A stretch of DNA of 64,000 nt from Croceibacterium salegens (lineage in GTDB: Bacteria; Pseudomonadota; Alphaproteobacteria; Sphingomonadales; Sphingomonadaceae), in assembly GCF_009827435.1 (NCBI RefSeq), contig NZ_WTYM01000032.1, positions 1 through 64,000 on the forward strand. The letters are read 5' to 3'. Positions 7,719-17,078 of the stretch are shown here, piece by piece. The notes beneath the pieces were generated by a model. That model had not been told where the DNA came from and searched no databases. It worked only from the letters and a program-made list of their open reading frames with translations. The position numbers and the translations under genes were made by a program. Numbering within the stretch: position 1 is the first letter of the stretch; each line of letters starts with the position of its first letter.

Positions 7719-9988
7719 AGACTGCCCGATAGCAGCGGCAGGTGCCGCAGGCGAAGCCCGGTTGCCGAAAACAGCGCGTTGGCCACGGCCGGGGCGACCG
7801 GCGGCACGCCGATTTCGCCCGGATCGAAGGGCGGCGCTTCGCTGTCGATCAGTTGAATGGTGATTTCCGGGCAATCTTCCAGGGTCGGTAACTGGAGAGC
7901 CGCGAGACGCCCGTTGACGGGAAGCCCGCGCTCGTACTCGGCCGCCGAACTGAGTGCGAGGCCGAGGCCGTAGATGAGCCCGCCCTCGATCTGTTGCAGG
8001 GCGATGTCGCGGTTGACGACGCGGCCGATATCGACCGCGGCAAAGAGCTTGCTGACGCGAACCCCGCCTTCGCCGGCCCCGGCGGTTGCGACCAGCGCGA
8101 TGTGCCCCCCGCTCTCGGCATCGCCCATGCGGTGGCAGGCGATGCCCTGCCCGCTGCCGCCCTCGCCGCCGCCCCAGCCGCCGAGCTGAGCCGCGGCCTG
8201 CAGGCACTGCGCGAGGCGCGGACTGCCGCCGAGCATCGACATGCGGAAGGCGAGCGGCTCCTGCTCGTGACGATGCGCTACCTCGTCGACGAAGCTTTCG
8301 ACCATGAAGGCGGTGTAGCCGTGGGCGTTGCCGCGCAGGCGGCCGCTTGGCAGGCCGATCCTGACCGGCACCTGGTCGATCGCGACGTTGGGGATCGAAT
8401 AGGCCGGCATGAGCCCTTCGAGCACCATCGGGTCGGTCTCGTCCTCGACGTCGTCGATGGCGGCCCACGTAGTTCGGTTGTCGAACAGGCGGCGTCCGAA
8501 TTCCTGCGCGGCGGGTGGAACCGCGAGCCGGGCGCGGAAGGTGTCGATGTAGCCGCTCTCGCCGAGCCGGGCGCTGAGCACGGCGGAGACTGGCGGTCGT
8601 GGGCGCTCCATCAGGTGTTCCTGCCAGCGCGACCAGACGAGCTGGACCGGCCGCCCCGCCTCGCGGGCGATCAGTGCGGCCTCGATGGCGTGGTCGTGTT
8701 CGAGCCGGCTGTCAAAGCTGCCGCCCGCCGGCATCGGATAGAGCACGACGTCGTGGCTCGACATGCCGAGCGCCTTTGCCGCGGCCTTGCGCGCGGCTTC
8801 GGGGGCTTGAGAGGCGAGCCACAATTCGAGCCGCCCGTCCGCGAGGCGCGCGGTGCAGCTGGCGGTCTCGATTGCACCGTGCGCCGCAGGGAGGACGTCG
8901 TAGCGCAGCGCCAGCGACGGCTTGGTCATCTCGCCGTCTCCCTCGCCGCGCTCGGCCACCCGCTGCGGCTTGCCGTTGCGAACACCATCGTCGAGCGCAC
9001 CGGCGATGCGATCACTCTCGAGCGGGTTGGCGACCTGGAAGCGCGGGGCGAGCGCGCCCAGCGCCTGCTCGGCGGCCCACCAGGTCTCGGCGACGGCGGC
9101 GATCCAGCGCTTGCCCTTGACGACGTTGAGCAGCCCGGGCGTGCCCGCTGCCGCGCGCTTGTCGAAACTCGACAACTCGGCGCGGCTCAGCGGACCGTGG
9201 CGGATTGCAGCGTAGGCCATGTCGGGCAGGCGCACGTCGCCCGCGAACTGGTGGCTGCCGTCGACCTTGGACGGCAGGTCGAGCCGCGGATAGTCGGTCT
9301 GCAGGTCTTCGCTGTCGAGGAAACGCGCGCTCGTTTCGGACATGTCGTCGGTGCGCAGCGGCGGGCGCGAGGGCGGATCGTATTCCGCCGCCTCCGCCGC
9401 GAGTTCGCCGAAGGTCGCGCGCTTGTCCTGGTGGGTCACGAGCCCGGCGGACGTGTCGCATTCCTCCCAGTCGACGTCCCAGCGGTCGGCGGCGGCCATG
9501 CACAGCATCGCCCGCGCGCTAGCGGCGGCCTCGCGGCATGGCATTTCGTAGGCCGCGAGAGTGGTACCGTCGGCTGTGAGGGTGAAGCTTTCGTCTTCGG
9601 CCCAGCGGCGCAGCAGGAGGTCGTCCGGCTCGTCGGCCAGCGCGGCAATTTCCGGGCGCCACAACGGCGACCACTTCGCCGCCAGCGGCAGGTTGGCATA
9701 GGCCCCGCTGACCGGTGCCGGAACCGCGGCGACCTGACGCCAGTCGGCCCCGAGTTCCATCGCCACGACTTGCGGCAGCAGAGTGGTGACCCCCTGCCCC
9801 ATCTCGAGCTGCGGAACCGCGACGGTGATGACTCCGTCCTCGCCGATGGTCAGCCAGGCCCCGAAGGCCTGTTCGCCCGGCCCGGTCGGCAACTGCGCAC
9901 CGTAGCGGCGCGGGAATAGAGACCACGCGACAAGCAGGCCGCCGCCGACGGCCGCGCCGGCGATCAACCCGCGGCGCGAGACCCGCAC
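7715..9988 (-). CDS. Molybdopterin-binding subunit of xanthine dehydrogenase family (isoquinoline 1-oxidoreductase beta-like)
   Basis: This 757-residue protein is the large Mo-cofactor subunit of an IorB-type molybdenum hydroxylase. It starts MRVSRRGLIAGAAVGGG, a twin-arginine type leader, so a periplasmic site is likely. Family blocks include QLEMGQGVTTLLPQ near residue 60, RLRGNAHGYTAFMVESF near 550, and the C-terminal PGEIGVPPVAPAVANA, whose glutamate is the catalytic base position. IorB normally pairs with a [2Fe-2S] small subunit, but none is adjacent: upstream is an Mrp ATPase (3-bp gap) and downstream is hemH (4-bp overlap). The electron partner and substrate are unknown. An Mrp-type Fe-S carrier next door may help mature its cluster partner; that is inference. 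Confidence 0.85.
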   Translation of the reverse strand: MRVSRRGLIAGAAVGGGLLVAWSLFPRRYGAQLPTGPGEQAFGAWLTIGEDGVITVAVPQLEMGQGVTTLLPQVVAMELGADWRQVAAVPAPVSGAYANLPLAAKWSPLWRPEIAALADEPDDLLLRRWAEDESFTLTADGTTLAAYEMPCREAAASARAMLCMAAADRWDVDWEECDTSAGLVTHQDKRATFGELAAEAAEYDPPSRPPLRTDDMSETSARFLDSEDLQTDYPRLDLPSKVDGSHQFAGDVRLPDMAYAAIRHGPLSRAELSSFDKRAAAGTPGLLNVVKGKRWIAAVAETWWAAEQALGALAPRFQVANPLESDRIAGALDDGVRNGKPQRVAERGEGDGEMTKPSLALRYDVLPAAHGAIETASCTARLADGRLELWLASQAPEAARKAAAKALGMSSHDVVLYPMPAGGSFDSRLEHDHAIEAALIAREAGRPVQLVWSRWQEHLMERPRPPVSAVLSARLGESGYIDTFRARLAVPPAAQEFGRRLFDNRTTWAAIDDVEDETDPMVLEGLMPAYSIPNVAIDQVPVRIGLPSGRLRGNAHGYTAFMVESFVDEVAHRHEQEPLAFRMSMLGGSPRLAQCLQAAAQLGGWGGGEGGSGQGIACHRMGDAESGGHIALVATAGAGEGGVRVSKLFAAVDIGRVVNRDIALQQIEGGLIYGLGLALSSAAEYERGLPVNGRLAALQLPTLEDCPEITIQLIDSEAPPFDPGEIGVPPVAPAVANALFSATGLRLRHLPLLSGSL

Positions 9989-9991
9989 CGG

Positions 9992-10963
9992 TTAGCGGCT
10001 CCCTTCCCGGTCCAGCCATGCGGCTAGACGCGAGGCGATGACGGCGAAGGGCTTGCTCAGCGGACCGGGATTGGCTGCGGGTGGCTGGCCGGTGTCGCTG
10101 GCCACGCGAATTTCCATCGCCAGCGGCACGCGGCCGAGGAACGGCACGTCGAGCGCGCGGGCGGCCGCTTCCGCCCCGCCCTGCCCGAACGGGTCGGAGC
10201 TCTCCCCGCAGTGCGGGCAGACATAGCCGGCCATGTTCTCGACCAGCCCGACCACGGGCACGCCGACCTGGTTGAACAGGTCGATGGCCCGGGTGGCGTC
10301 GATCAGGGCAAGGTCCTGCGGCGTGGTAACGATGATCGCTCCGGCGGGCCGATGCTGCTGGATCATCGTCAGCTGCACGTCACCGGTGCCCGGCGGCATG
10401 TCGACCAGCAGCACCTCGGTTTCGCCCCAGTCGGCGCTCATCAGCTGGCCCAGCGCCTTTCCGACCATCGCCCCGCGCCAGGCGATCGCCTTGCCCGGCT
10501 GGATCAGCTGGCCCATCGACAGGAAGCGGATACCGAAATCGGTCTCGACCGGGATGAGCGTGTTCTCGTTGGCCCGCGGCTTCTGCTCGGCGGCGTCGAG
10601 CAGCATGACCTGGCTCGGTCCGTAAACGTCGGCATCGACCACACCGACCTTGCGGCCCGTTGCCGCCAATGCAACCGCGAGGTTGGCGGTCAGCGTCGAC
10701 TTGCCCACACCGCCCTTGCCCGATCCCACGGCGATGATCCGCCGCGTCGGCTTGTCGGCCATCAGCGCGACGCGAACCTCGGAAATGCCCTCCACAGCGC
10801 CCAGGTGCTGTCTGATATCCTGTTCAAGCGCCTCGGCGTCGGCCTTCGCCATGCCGGAGGCATCGACCACGAGCGTCGCCGCTCCGCCCCGCGCCAGCAC
10901 CTGCCTGACCCGGCCCGCCGCAGTTGGCGGCAAGGCTTCACGTATCGTAGTTTCTTCGATCAT
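9992..10963 (-). CDS. Mrp/ApbC-family iron-sulfur cluster carrier ATPase
   Basis: This 323-residue protein combines an N-terminal MIP18/DUF59-like segment (to about residue 70) with a P-loop ATPase. The deviant Walker A is GSGKGGVGKST near residue 80, the switch region is DADVYGPSQ near 107, and Walker B is LLVDMPPGTGD near 186. The VCPHCGESS CxxC that binds a bridging cluster is near 250. Such proteins bind and deliver Fe-S clusters in the cytoplasm. It heads a three-gene operon with an IorB-like molybdoenzyme and ferrochelatase. All catalytic motifs are intact. Confidence 0.92.
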   Translation of the reverse strand: MIEETTIREALPPTAAGRVRQVLARGGAATLVVDASGMAKADAEALEQDIRQHLGAVEGISEVRVALMADKPTRRIIAVGSGKGGVGKSTLTANLAVALAATGRKVGVVDADVYGPSQVMLLDAAEQKPRANENTLIPVETDFGIRFLSMGQLIQPGKAIAWRGAMVGKALGQLMSADWGETEVLLVDMPPGTGDVQLTMIQQHRPAGAIIVTTPQDLALIDATRAIDLFNQVGVPVVGLVENMAGYVCPHCGESSDPFGQGGAEAAARALDVPFLGRVPLAMEIRVASDTGQPPAANPGPLSKPFAVIASRLAAWLDREGSR

Positions 10964-11056
10964 TGGCGCGCGTGCTAGCGCAAGGTCCGGTTACGTGCAG
11001 CGAAAACTTGGCCGCGGCCCCTGTTTTTCCGGCATCGGCCACCTATAAGGGTTGTC

Positions 11057-12199
11057 ATGGAACACTCGAGTGGGTGGTTAGAGAGGATCGCGCTGGCAAT
11101 GGCGGGCAAGAAGAGCCCTTGGGGAAATCCGGCTGGCGGAGGCGACGGCGAACCTGAAGGCAACGACGGCAACGAGCCGCGGAGCGAAGACAAGCCGCGC
11201 GGACCGCGCAATCCGTGGCTGCCCGGTGGCGGCAGCGACCGGCCGCGCCGTTCGGCGAACATCGAGGACATCTTCAAGCATCGCGGGCCCGAAGGTCCGC
11301 GCCGTGGCGGCGGGGGCGGTTCGAACTTCCGCCTGCCGCAGCGTCCCGGCGGTGGATCGTGGTTCCCGGTGGCGATCGGCGCGATTGCGCTCGCCTGGCT
11401 GGCATTTTCGATGATGCACCAGATCCAGCCGAAGGAGCAGGGCATCGTCACCACCTTCGGCAAGTACTCGCGCACGCTGCAGCCGGGCCTCAATTTCACG
11501 CTGCCCTGGCCGTTCCAGCACGTCGACGTTCAGCCGGTGTCGCAGATCCGCATCGAACAGATCCCCGAAGGCGCCGCGCAACGCCTGATGCTCACCGGCG
11601 ACCAGAACCTCGTCGACCTGAGCTACCTCGTGCGCTGGAATATCAAGGACCTGAAGCAGTTCGAATTCCAGCTGCTCGATCCCGAAAGCACGGTGAAGGA
11701 AGTCGGCGAGGCCGCGATGCGCGCCTCGGTGGCCGAGGAACCGCTCAACCGGGTGCTGTCGGGCGCCGGGCGCGCCGACATCGAACTGCAGGTGCGCAAC
11801 CGAATGCAGCAGGTCCTCGACGCCTATCGCTCGGGCGTCGCCATCCAGGGCGTCGAAATCCGCAAGACCGACCCGCCGACCGAAGTGGAAGAGGCGTTCA
11901 AGGATGTTTCCGCCGCGCAGCAGGAAGCGGAGAGCTACGTCAACCAGGCCGAGGCGGTGGCCCAGCAGGTCCTGGCCCGCGCGCAGGGCGACGCGACGGC
12001 CTTCAACAAGGTCTACGAACAATACAAGCTGGCCCCGGAAGTGACCCGCCGCCGCATGTATTACGACACAATGGAGCGCGTGCTGCGTAACACCGACAAG
12101 ACCGTGATCGAGGCGCCGGGCGTGCAGGCCTACCTGCCACTCAACGAGCTGAACCGACGGGCCCAGACGGCACCCTCGAACACGCCGGGAGGCCAGTGA
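11057..12199 (+). CDS. hflK: Membrane protease modulator HflK
   Basis: This 380-residue SPFH/prohibitin protein forms, with HflC, the periplasm-facing complex that modulates the FtsH protease. A Gly/Pro/Arg-rich cytoplasmic N-terminus (to about residue 95) precedes one membrane helix (PVAIGAIALAWLAFSMM). Then comes the SPFH domain beginning QPKEQGIVTTFGKY, with a long Ala/Glu/Gln-rich coiled coil after residue 270. The ATG at 11057 has AAGGG close upstream; an alternative ATG at 11099 (MAGKKSPWGNP) has GAGAGGA upstream and cannot be excluded. Its TGA overlaps the hflC ATG. The gene order hflK-hflC-degQ is common in Alphaproteobacteria. Confidence 0.93.
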   Translation: MEHSSGWLERIALAMAGKKSPWGNPAGGGDGEPEGNDGNEPRSEDKPRGPRNPWLPGGGSDRPRRSANIEDIFKHRGPEGPRRGGGGGSNFRLPQRPGGGSWFPVAIGAIALAWLAFSMMHQIQPKEQGIVTTFGKYSRTLQPGLNFTLPWPFQHVDVQPVSQIRIEQIPEGAAQRLMLTGDQNLVDLSYLVRWNIKDLKQFEFQLLDPESTVKEVGEAAMRASVAEEPLNRVLSGAGRADIELQVRNRMQQVLDAYRSGVAIQGVEIRKTDPPTEVEEAFKDVSAAQQEAESYVNQAEAVAQQVLARAQGDATAFNKVYEQYKLAPEVTRRRMYYDTMERVLRNTDKTVIEAPGVQAYLPLNELNRRAQTAPSNTPGGQ

Positions 12200-13053
12200 T
12201 GGAAACCTTCTGGCATAACCACAAGATGAGCATCGTCGCGATCGTGGTGCTGGTCGTCGCGGCGCTTTCGACGATGATCGTCGTTCCGGAAACGAAGCAG
12301 GCAGTGATCGTCCGCACCGGTGAGCCGATCACGGTGGTCAACAAGTTCAAGCCGAACCAGCCCTATGGGCAGACCGGCGCAGGCATCTGGTACCGCATTC
12401 CGATGGTCGATACCGTGCAGTACATCGACAAGCGCGTGCTGACGGTCGACATGGACACCCAGCAGGTGCTCTCGACCGACCAGCTGCGCCTCAATGTCGA
12501 TGCCTATGCCCGATACCGCGTGATCGATCCGGTCAAGCTGGTCGAAACCGTCGGCACTACCGAGAACTTCGAGGCCCAGTTGGCTCCGATCCTCTCGTCG
12601 GTGGTCCGCCAGGAACTCGGCCGCCGCAGCTTCGCCTCGCTGCTCACTGCCGAACGCGGCACGACCATGCTCAACATTCGCAACAAGCTCGACACCCAGG
12701 CACGCGAATACGGCGCCCAGGTCATCGACGTGCGGATCAAGCGCGCCGACCTGCCCGACGGCACTCCGCTGCAGTCCGCCTTCGCCCGGATGAAGACCGC
12801 GCGGCAGCAGGAAGCGGCGACAATTCGCGCGCAAGGCCAGAAGAACGCCCAGATCATCCGCGCCGACGCCGACGCCGAGGCCGCCAAGATCTATGCCGAT
12901 GCCTATAACAAGGATCCGGGGTTCTACGATTTCTACCGCGCCATGCAGAGCTACGACCTGACCTTCGCCAAGCAATCGGGTGACGGCAGTGGATCGAGCC
13001 AGATCATCATGAGCAACGACAACGAATACCTGCGGCAGTTTCGCGGTCGCTAG
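12199..13053 (+). CDS. hflC: Membrane protease modulator HflC
   Basis: This 284-residue SPFH protein is the partner of HflK. It has a single N-terminal membrane helix (MSIVAIVVLVVAALSTMIVV) followed by PETKQAVIVRTGEP, the start of the SPFH domain. It contains VVRQELGRRSFASLLT, and ends in an Ala/Asp-rich helix and the DFYRAMQSY segment typical of HflC. The ATG overlaps the hflK stop as TGATG; a GTG one codon earlier would add one residue. Translation is probably coupled to hflK. Length is normal for the family. Confidence 0.93.
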   Translation: METFWHNHKMSIVAIVVLVVAALSTMIVVPETKQAVIVRTGEPITVVNKFKPNQPYGQTGAGIWYRIPMVDTVQYIDKRVLTVDMDTQQVLSTDQLRLNVDAYARYRVIDPVKLVETVGTTENFEAQLAPILSSVVRQELGRRSFASLLTAERGTTMLNIRNKLDTQAREYGAQVIDVRIKRADLPDGTPLQSAFARMKTARQQEAATIRAQGQKNAQIIRADADAEAAKIYADAYNKDPGFYDFYRAMQSYDLTFAKQSGDGSGSSQIIMSNDNEYLRQFRGR

Positions 13054-13170
13054 CGGTGGGACATTAAACCGAGGTTCAGCCAAACAGGCGTGAAAGACTT
13101 CGGGGACAGTTGTAGATTGTTGGGGTGCGATGCACCCCGGAACAAGAGGATTACGAAGGACGTGAAGCCC

Positions 13171-14697
13171 GTGCGCTACTCATACGGAATCACCTCGGCC
13201 CTGCTTCTCGGTGGAGCGGCAGCAACTCTCATCACTGGCTTTCCTGCCGGCGCCCAGGTGGCGCAGAACGACGATCGGGCGATGGACCGGATCGTGCCCA
13301 AGCAGGGCGCGCCCACGAGCTTCGCCGACCTGACGGCGCAGCTGCAACCCGCGGTGGTCAACATCGCCACCAAGCAGCGAGTCCAGGTCAGCCAGAATCC
13401 GTTCCAGGGCACCCCGTTCGCCGACCTGTTCGGCAACCAGGGCGGCGGCACTCCGGCGACGCGCGAGGCACAGTCGCTCGGCTCCGGCTTCATCGTCTCG
13501 GCCGACGGATACGTCGTCACCAACAATCACGTCATCACCGCCGACGGACAGGGCAAGGTCGAGGAAATCTCCGTCACGACCGCCGACGGCACCGAATACC
13601 CGGCCACGCTGGTCGGTTCCGACGCCGATTCCGACCTCGCGGTGCTCAAGATCTCCGGCAAGAACGACTTCCCGTTCGTGCATTTTGGCGATTCCAAGCA
13701 CGCCCGCGTCGGTGACTGGGTAATCGCCATCGGCAACCCGTTCGGCCTCGGCGGGACGGTGACGAGCGGCATCGTTTCGGCGGTCTATCGCGCCACCGGC
13801 GGCGGCGCCTACGATCGCTTCATCCAGACCGACGCCAGCATCAACCGGGGCAACTCGGGCGGCCCGCTGTTCGACATGCAGGGCAACGTCATCGGCATCA
13901 ACAACGCGATCTTCAGCCCCTCGGGCGGCAGCGTCGGTATCGGTTTCGCGATTCCCGCCGACACCGCCGAACCGATCGTGCAGAAGCTGATCAGCGGCGA
14001 GGAAATCCTGCGCGGCTACCTCGGGGTGCAGATCAACCCGGTATCGGAAGACTTCGCCGATGCGCTCGGCATTCCGGCCAATCGCGGCGAGTTCATCCAG
14101 CGCGTCGAGAAGGGCGAGCCGGCGGACAAGGCAGGCCTTCAGGCCGGCGACGTCGTGCTCAAGGTCAACGGCAAGGACATCACGCCGGACCAGACGCTGT
14201 CGTTCATCGTCGCCAATATTCCGCCGGGCACCCGCGTGCCGCTCGAATTCATCCGCAACGGAAAGCGCGAGACGGTCCAGCTGGTCGTCGGCCGCCGGCC
14301 CAGCGCCGAGCAGCTCGCCAGCCAGCGGTTCGACCCGAGCAACAACAACGACCAGCAGGATAGCCTCGCCCCGGCCGGCAGCGGCCTCGTCGAGCGCGCG
14401 CTGGGCATTCAGGCGCTTGCCCTGACCCCGCAAATCTCGCGCCAGCTCGGCCTGACCGAAGGAACCTCGGGCGTTGTCGTGACGGCGGTCGATCCCAATT
14501 CCGATGCGGCCCAGAAGGGCCTTCAGCGCGGGACGGTGATCTACCAGGCCAACTACCGTGACATCGCCTCGCCGAAGGACCTCGAAGCCGCGGTCAGCGC
14601 GGTCAAGTCGGAAGGCCGCGAGGCCATCCTGCTGCGCCTGCAGCCGCGCGGCGGCCCGACCATCTCGGCGCCGATCCGCTTGCGCAACGACAACTGA
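13171..14697 (+). CDS. degQ: Periplasmic Do-family serine protease (DegP/DegQ/HtrA)
   Basis: This 508-residue protein is exported and degrades or refolds damaged envelope proteins. A signal peptide (ITSALLLGGAAATLITG) is followed by a trypsin-like domain with the triad in TNNHVI (His), DSDLAVLKI (Asp) and NRGNSGGPLFD (Ser). Two PDZ domains follow, starting near YLGVQINPV and near LALTPQISRQLG. The start is a GTG with GAAGGA 10 bp upstream; a GTG at 13162 sits too close to that site, and 13090 would add a hydrophilic stretch before the signal peptide. It lies 117 bp after hflC, consistent with shared envelope quality control. DegQ and DegP cannot be told apart by eye. Confidence 0.92.
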   Translation: MRYSYGITSALLLGGAAATLITGFPAGAQVAQNDDRAMDRIVPKQGAPTSFADLTAQLQPAVVNIATKQRVQVSQNPFQGTPFADLFGNQGGGTPATREAQSLGSGFIVSADGYVVTNNHVITADGQGKVEEISVTTADGTEYPATLVGSDADSDLAVLKISGKNDFPFVHFGDSKHARVGDWVIAIGNPFGLGGTVTSGIVSAVYRATGGGAYDRFIQTDASINRGNSGGPLFDMQGNVIGINNAIFSPSGGSVGIGFAIPADTAEPIVQKLISGEEILRGYLGVQINPVSEDFADALGIPANRGEFIQRVEKGEPADKAGLQAGDVVLKVNGKDITPDQTLSFIVANIPPGTRVPLEFIRNGKRETVQLVVGRRPSAEQLASQRFDPSNNNDQQDSLAPAGSGLVERALGIQALALTPQISRQLGLTEGTSGVVVTAVDPNSDAAQKGLQRGTVIYQANYRDIASPKDLEAAVSAVKSEGREAILLRLQPRGGPTISAPIRLRNDN

Positions 14698-14710
14698 GCG
14701 CGGCTGGGCG

Positions 14711-16873
14711 CTACTGACCCGGCGTCGCGTTCCGGCGCGGCGTCGGCCGGTCCTGCGGCAGGTCGCCACCCGTCGCCCGTTCCAGGAAATCGTCGCTGGC
14801 GGCTTGGGGAGTCGGTGACGGAACGGCCGGCTGCGGGCGTGCCGGAGCCGGCTGCTGGCGCGGCACCGGCGTAGCGGTGCGATCATCCGGCAGTGTCAGT
14901 GCGTCGCGGTCGTCACCGGCCCGGCTGGGTTCGACCAGGTTTCCGTTCTCGTCGATGAAGTAGTAGTCCTGCGGATCGCCGTAGAGATACTCGTCGTCGG
15001 GCTCGAGCTGCCATTCGGGCAACTGCACGTCGGTATCGAATTCCTCGACCGGACGGTCGCGCACGGCATAGCGCATGTATGCGGCGAAGGCGCGTGCCGG
15101 CGCGGTGCCGCCCTGCAATCCGCTCACCGGCTTGGCGTCGTCGCGGCCCATCCAGACACCGGTGGTAATGCCGCTTGAAAAACCGAGGAACCACCCGTCC
15201 TTGTTAGAATTGGTTGTGCCAGTCTTGCCCGCGACGGGACGGCCGATCTGCGCCGCGCGGCCGGTGCCGGTGTTGACCGCGGTCTGCAACAGATCGGTGA
15301 TGCCCGCGGCAACGTAGTCGGGCACCAGTTGGTTGCTGCGCGCCTGCGCGTGCTGGTAGAGAACGCGGCCATCGGTGGTGGCGACCTTGACAATGCCGTA
15401 GGGTTCGACCGACCGGCCGCCGGCGGAGACTTCGGCGAAGGCACGGGTCATGTCGATCACCCGGGTTTCGGACGTGCCGAGAACCATCGAGGGGTAGGTC
15501 GAGATTGGCGTGGTAATCCCGAAGCGCCGGGCCATCGAGGCGACCGTGCCGAACCCGACCTCGTTGCCGAGCTGCGCCGCAACCGTGTTCTTGGAATAGG
15601 CGAAGGCCGCGCGGACGTCGATTGCGCCAGCGTAGTTGCTGCTGCGCGGTGTCCAACCGTTGATCGTGGTCTCCTCGTCATGCACCGTGGAATCCGGCGT
15701 GTAACCGGCTTCAAGGGCAGCAAGGTAGACGAACAGCTTCCATGCCGAACCGGGCTGGCGCACCGACTCGGTGGCGCGGTTGTAGTTCGTCGCGACGTAG
15801 TCGGTTCCGCCGACCATCGCGAGGATCGCGCCGTCACGGTCTAGGCTGACCATGGCGCCTTGCGCACCCGAAGGAACATTGGCCTTGATCGCCGCCGTGG
15901 CCGCACGCTGCATGCCGAGGTCGATCGTCGTCCACACCTCGATCGGCTCGTAGCTGTCGTAGGGCAGCAGGAGGTCGAGCTGGGGCAACGCCCAGTCGGT
16001 GAAATAGCGGACGGAGTTCTGCCCGCCTTCGCCCTTGATCTTGACGGTGTCGAGATCGACCGAAGCTTCGGAATGCGAGATCATCCCCTGTTCGCGCATC
16101 AGCTGCAGCACGACGTTGGCCCGCCCAACCGCGGCATCTACGTCGGCCGTCGGCGAATAGCGGCTCGGCGCCTTGACCAGGCCGGCGATGATCGCCGCCT
16201 CGGGGACGCTGAGCTCGGTCGCGGGGTGACTGAAGAACTTCCGCGAGGCGGAATCGATGCCATAGGCTCCGCCGCCGAAATAGACCTTGTTGAGGTAGAG
16301 CTCGAGAATCTGTTCCTTCGAGAACTTGGCTTCGAGCGCCATCGCCAACACGGCTTCGCGAAACTTGCGGTCGATCGTGCGGTTCGAATTGAGGAAGACG
16401 TTGCGGGCCAGCTGCTGGGTAAGCGTCGAGGTGGCGCCGAGCCGCCGGTCGCCCGTCCCCCAGACATAGACCGCGCGCATCAGCCCGATCGGGTCGACGC
16501 CGAAGTGCGAATAGAACCGGCGGTCCTCCACCGCGACCATCGCATCCTTCATCGACTGCGGAATCTCTTCCGATGTCAACCACTTGCCGTAGCTCGGACC
16601 GAGCACGACGATTTCCGTCCCGTCGCGGGCCCGCACGACGACGTTCTGCCCGTTCTGGCTGCTCATCAGCGACGAGTAATTCGGCATCGAACGCGCGGCG
16701 AAGAGTACCGCGCTGCCGAGCGCGATCACGCCGAGCAACGCCAGCGCGCCACCCCACACTATTCCGCGCCGCAGCCACAGGCGCCAGCCCGACTGCGTCT
16801 TTTCCCTTTCCGCGCGGCGGCTAGTTTCCTGCCGTTTCCGTTTTCTGGAGCGCTCGCCCCGCCTGATCGCCAT
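14711..16873 (-). CDS. Bifunctional penicillin-binding protein, class A (PBP1-type)
   Basis: This 720-residue protein polymerises and cross-links peptidoglycan. A basic cytoplasmic tail and one membrane helix (residues 35-60) precede a GT51 glycosyltransferase domain with EDRRFYSHFG, GATSTLTQQLARN, RKFREAVLAMALE and KEQILELYLNKVYFGGGAYG. The transpeptidase domain has the active-site tetrad SAWK in RQPGSAWKLF (many relatives have SxFK), SKN in YSKNTVA and KTGTTNSNKDGWF. The C-terminus (last 90 residues) is Pro/Gln-rich and probably disordered. The start is the ATG before a run of Arg/Lys; the divergent patatin gene begins 205 bp away. It could be called PbpC or MrcA by different pipelines. Confidence 0.9.
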   Translation of the reverse strand: MAIRRGERSRKRKRQETSRRAEREKTQSGWRLWLRRGIVWGGALALLGVIALGSAVLFAARSMPNYSSLMSSQNGQNVVVRARDGTEIVVLGPSYGKWLTSEEIPQSMKDAMVAVEDRRFYSHFGVDPIGLMRAVYVWGTGDRRLGATSTLTQQLARNVFLNSNRTIDRKFREAVLAMALEAKFSKEQILELYLNKVYFGGGAYGIDSASRKFFSHPATELSVPEAAIIAGLVKAPSRYSPTADVDAAVGRANVVLQLMREQGMISHSEASVDLDTVKIKGEGGQNSVRYFTDWALPQLDLLLPYDSYEPIEVWTTIDLGMQRAATAAIKANVPSGAQGAMVSLDRDGAILAMVGGTDYVATNYNRATESVRQPGSAWKLFVYLAALEAGYTPDSTVHDEETTINGWTPRSSNYAGAIDVRAAFAYSKNTVAAQLGNEVGFGTVASMARRFGITTPISTYPSMVLGTSETRVIDMTRAFAEVSAGGRSVEPYGIVKVATTDGRVLYQHAQARSNQLVPDYVAAGITDLLQTAVNTGTGRAAQIGRPVAGKTGTTNSNKDGWFLGFSSGITTGVWMGRDDAKPVSGLQGGTAPARAFAAYMRYAVRDRPVEEFDTDVQLPEWQLEPDDEYLYGDPQDYYFIDENGNLVEPSRAGDDRDALTLPDDRTATPVPRQQPAPARPQPAVPSPTPQAASDDFLERATGGDLPQDRPTPRRNATPGQ

Positions 16874-17078
16874 CCGTACCCGTCAGCTTCGCCGTTTGAA
16901 ATCGGTCCCGATTAGTCCCGACTTGGTCCCGCCGCCATGCATAAGCTAAACCGAACACCGCGTTAACGGTGCGGAGCAGCGCTATCCCGCCTTTTCGTAT
17001 GCCAATCGCCGCCAATTGCCTTCCACGAGCCGTTCGGCAAGCAATCCCGCCGGGGACAGTGCAGATCGAGGGGACACC

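Noticed and set aside
7994-9919. A 641-codon plus-strand frame opposite the IorB-like gene
   Set aside because: Arg/Gly/Ala-rich antisense shadow without motifs; the minus-strand gene has clear molybdoenzyme motifs.
13180-14886. A 568-codon minus-strand frame opposite degQ
   Set aside because: No motif, and degQ has an intact protease triad and PDZ domains.
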